Below are positions 61,975 to 64,000 of a stretch of DNA of 64,000 nucleotides, one piece after another. Positions within the stretch are counted from its first letter, which is position 1, and every line of letters begins with the position of its first letter. This DNA is from Marinococcus halophilus (GTDB lineage Bacteria; Bacillota; Bacilli; Bacillales; Marinococcaceae): NCBI RefSeq assembly GCF_002265875.1, contig NZ_NPFA01000009.1, forward strand, positions 88,618 to 152,617, written 5' to 3'. The notes beneath the pieces were generated by a model. It was given only the letters and a program-made list of their open reading frames with translations, was not told the origin of the DNA and did no database searches. The position numbers and the translations under genes are program-made.

Positions 61975-62097
61975 TTATTGGATATTCTTTGTCCAGGAAT
62001 CTTCATTGCCTGTGAAAGAATCGGCAAAATCATGGGAGGCCGCCTGTTTCAATTTCCTCTGCGTCATTACACGGTAAAATACATGGATAAAATTCAC
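61975..62097 (-). CDS. hypothetical small protein, 40 aa
   Basis: GTG nine bases after a full AAAGGAGG site on the minus strand encodes 40 residues: an amphipathic basic start (YRVMTQRKLKQAAS) and an acidic tail (DFADSFTGNEDSWTKNIQ). A terminator lies about 100 bases downstream. Not recognised; soluble. The excellent ribosome binding site is the main support. Confidence 0.45.
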   Translation of the reverse strand: MNFIHVFYRVMTQRKLKQAASHDFADSFTGNEDSWTKNIQ

Positions 62098-62283
62098 GTT
62101 GTCATGCCTCCTTTAGATTCATTGTTGAAGCCTGTATTCACTTTAATTGATATCTCCCCCGACTGCCACAAGTTCGTAAAAAGACTTCACAAAATTTTTG
62201 AAAATTCCGCAAATAATTGTTTAGTTAAATTGCTGAAAAAACGTGTTTTTTCTGTCACATTCGAAAAATTGGTGCTTTTTAAT
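62098..62283. other. AT-rich gap
   Basis: About 190 bases between the 40-aa gene and the terminator of the sugar dehydrogenase gene. It presumably holds the promoter of the 40-aa gene. A plus-strand open frame across this region (61978-62331) has no ribosome binding site and runs into the terminator of the opposite gene, so it is not called. Confidence 0.4.
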
Positions 62284-62336
62284 ATAAAAATCCGCCGTTC
62301 AGCAGTCCTTACTGCCAACCAGCGGAAATAGCTTAT
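62284..62336 (-). terminator. terminator of the sugar dehydrogenase gene
   Basis: A long interrupted stem, CCGCT...GCAGT with ACTGC...CGGCGG, followed by ATTTTTATATT on the minus strand. It begins a few bases after the stop codon. Confidence 0.65.
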
Positions 62337-62340
62337 ATAA

Positions 62341-63462
62341 TTATTCCTTAAGAGTAAGCTTCAAAAGCTGATCGTCATTTTCCGACGGCGATCCTCTTCC
62401 GTCTGTATTGTTCGTAAGCACGTAGACACCCCCGTCCCCGGTTTTGACGTCCCGGAGCCTGCCTTCACCTTCAAACACAGCATTCATCTCTTCTGCTTCT
62501 TCGTCATAGGCATACAGGCTCTCTCCGCGTAGCCCCGCCACTAGAAGGGTGTCCTCGAGGAAGGCCGTGCCTGACGGCGCCCATGTAGTGCTTCCCGATT
62601 GGACAACCGGCGCGTCCAGGTCTTCTGCCGATTCACTGCCGGTAATTTCCGGCCAGCCGTAGTTATTTCCAGGTTCGATAACATTGATTTCATCCTGGGC
62701 ATTCGGCCCATGCTCTGAGCTGTAAAGCTTTCCGGTGCTGGTCCACGCGAGCCCCTGCGGATTCCGGTGCCCGTAGCTGTAGACATAAGAATTCTCAAAC
62801 GGGTTGCCCTCCGGTACTTCTCCGTCGACCGTCATCCGCAGTATGCTGCCAGCCAGGCTGTCTTCGTCCTGTGCAAGCGATGGCTCGTCTGAATCTCCGG
62901 CGGTGGCATATAAATAACCATCCGGCCCAATTTCCAGCCGGCCCCCGTTATGGATCCGGTCTCCCGGAATATCATCAAGCAGTACCTCCGTTTCACTCCA
63001 TTGACTGCTTTCGCGTTCCACAGCAACCACTTTGTTAGCGAGTGCCCCATCATTCTGGCGGTACGTGTAGTACGCATAGCCTTTCGAGGAGTCGGCAAAA
63101 TCTTCGGCCAGTACAAAGCCAAGCAGGCCGCCCTCCCCTTCGTTTACTATTTCATCACTTGCGGCGAGCGGCAGCCGTTCTTTTTCTTCCCCAGTTACTT
63201 CGATTACGTCGCCTCCGCGGTTAGTCATATAGTACGTGTCTTCATGAATATTTAACGACCACGGCACGTCGAGGTTTTCCGCCAGCACTTCCACGTTCCA
63301 GTCTTCAGTGCTTGCTTCAGAAACTGAACCAGCAGCCTCCCCAGCTTCTTCCGTATTTTCTTCCGGCTCCCCGTCATCTTCCTCCGCGCTGCATCCGGCA
63401 AGAAATGCCGGTCCGAAGATCAACAGGCCGATTGTAATTTTTCTGAACGGATAATTTATCAT
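62341..63462 (-). CDS. PQQ-type aldose sugar dehydrogenase, lipoprotein
   Basis: A 373-residue lipoprotein of the soluble glucose/sorbosone dehydrogenase family. The signal ends in a lipobox LAGC (Cys near 24), then a very acidic linker (SAEEDDGEPEENTEE). The beta-propeller has GGRLEIGPDGYLYATAGD near 180, YSYGHRNPQGLAW near 233, and SSEHGPNAQDEINVI near 254 with the His expected at the cofactor site. Family enzymes oxidise sugars with PQQ; whether this host makes or scavenges PQQ is unknown. ATG 63462 follows AAAGGAG; a longer frame starts ten codons earlier without a site. Confidence 0.85.
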   Translation of the reverse strand: MINYPFRKITIGLLIFGPAFLAGCSAEEDDGEPEENTEEAGEAAGSVSEASTEDWNVEVLAENLDVPWSLNIHEDTYYMTNRGGDVIEVTGEEKERLPLAASDEIVNEGEGGLLGFVLAEDFADSSKGYAYYTYRQNDGALANKVVAVERESSQWSETEVLLDDIPGDRIHNGGRLEIGPDGYLYATAGDSDEPSLAQDEDSLAGSILRMTVDGEVPEGNPFENSYVYSYGHRNPQGLAWTSTGKLYSSEHGPNAQDEINVIEPGNNYGWPEITGSESAEDLDAPVVQSGSTTWAPSGTAFLEDTLLVAGLRGESLYAYDEEAEEMNAVFEGEGRLRDVKTGDGGVYVLTNNTDGRGSPSENDDQLLKLTLKE

Positions 63463-63532
63463 TCCACGTCTCCTTTCATGAAAACAGTACAAGTCTCTAA
63501 GTGATCACTTTCTATTATTTTACCACTACTAT

Positions 63533-63571
63533 AAAAAAACACCCGCTCTGCCTTCAAGGCAAAGCGGGTGG
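63533..63571 (-). terminator. trxB terminator
   Basis: CACCCGCT / AGCGGGTG stem with TGCCTT / AAGGCA in its upper part, followed on the minus strand by seven T. Confidence 0.88.
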
Positions 63572-63598
63572 TTCAGTAATAGTTTTCAGGGGGAGCGC

Positions 63599-64000
<402 letters not shown>

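Noticed and set aside
61978..62331. 117-codon plus-strand open frame
   Set aside because: No ribosome binding site, poor start, and it runs through the terminator of the opposite-strand sugar dehydrogenase gene. A small minus-strand gene with a perfect site overlaps it.

Overview
The window reads as chromosomal DNA of a low-to-moderate GC Bacillaceae-type Firmicute. Ribosome binding sites are strong (AAGGAGG-like), TTG and GTG starts are common, intrinsic terminators are plentiful, and many genes have close Bacillus subtilis counterparts (guaA-pbuG next to yeaC-yeaD-yebA, a NETI-motif protein, citA/citR, an MhqR regulon, CatE, a Fur-controlled siderophore permease). Acidic exported proteins (an Asp/Glu-rich lipoprotein, a Glu-rich linker in a transglutaminase-domain protein) and two MpsC/DUF2294 genes fit a halophilic or alkaliphilic member, but the species cannot be named from the sequence alone. 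I saw no rRNA, tRNA, CRISPR array, prophage or insertion sequence.

Region 1 (1-17.4 kb, mostly minus strand): a purine and housekeeping block. yeaC (MoxR ATPase), yeaD (DUF58) and yebA (transglutaminase) precede guaA and pbuG. guaA has a guanine-type riboswitch and terminator in its leader. The NETI protein gene is cut by the left edge. Between pbuG and the NETI gene, where B. subtilis has only small genes, lie a quinone oxidoreductase, an AAG-type DNA glycosylase, a NERD protein, a three-gene phosphorelay ending in a diguanylate cyclase (hybrid kinase, CheY-like regulator, Hpt-Rec-GGDEF-Rec) and an allantoate/N-carbamoyl amidohydrolase.

Region 2 (17-36 kb): accessory genes. These include an Lrp/YitT pair, a Fic toxin with its inhibitory antitoxin, a CatE-like dioxygenase, a FecCD/ATPase siderophore importer behind a perfect Fur box, two tandem 102-aa paralogues of unknown function, an acyltransferase, an esterase, a decayed short-chain dehydrogenase, a PLD-helicase-DUF3427 protein next to a NUDIX hydrolase, and an MhqR-type quinone/catechol detoxification cluster with two operator palindromes.

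Region 3 (36-48.5 kb): a polysaccharide island. A secreted LysM polysaccharide deacetylase, galE and a GH114-like glycosidase on the minus strand face a tightly overlapping pelD-pelE-pelA(deacetylase)-pelF-pelG operon on the plus strand. A secreted beta-helix protein is convergent with its end. PelD keeps an RxxD c-di-GMP site but has lost GGDEF, so the diguanylate cyclase of region 1 is a plausible partner.

Region 4 (48.6-64 kb): DUF4188, citA/citR, a DUF2252 protein, an M14 peptidase, an AbrB-family membrane protein, two internally duplicated DUF2294 (MpsC) genes, a universal-stress/DUF2254 pair, several very small genes, a PQQ-type sugar dehydrogenase lipoprotein and the 3' end of trxB. 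The most unusual feature is a tandem pair of near-identical structured RNAs at 58.13-58.40 kb. Each one shares its closing helix with an intrinsic terminator, and both lie upstream of the universal stress gene. This looks like a riboswitch pair; a Na+ or other ion sensor is a testable guess.
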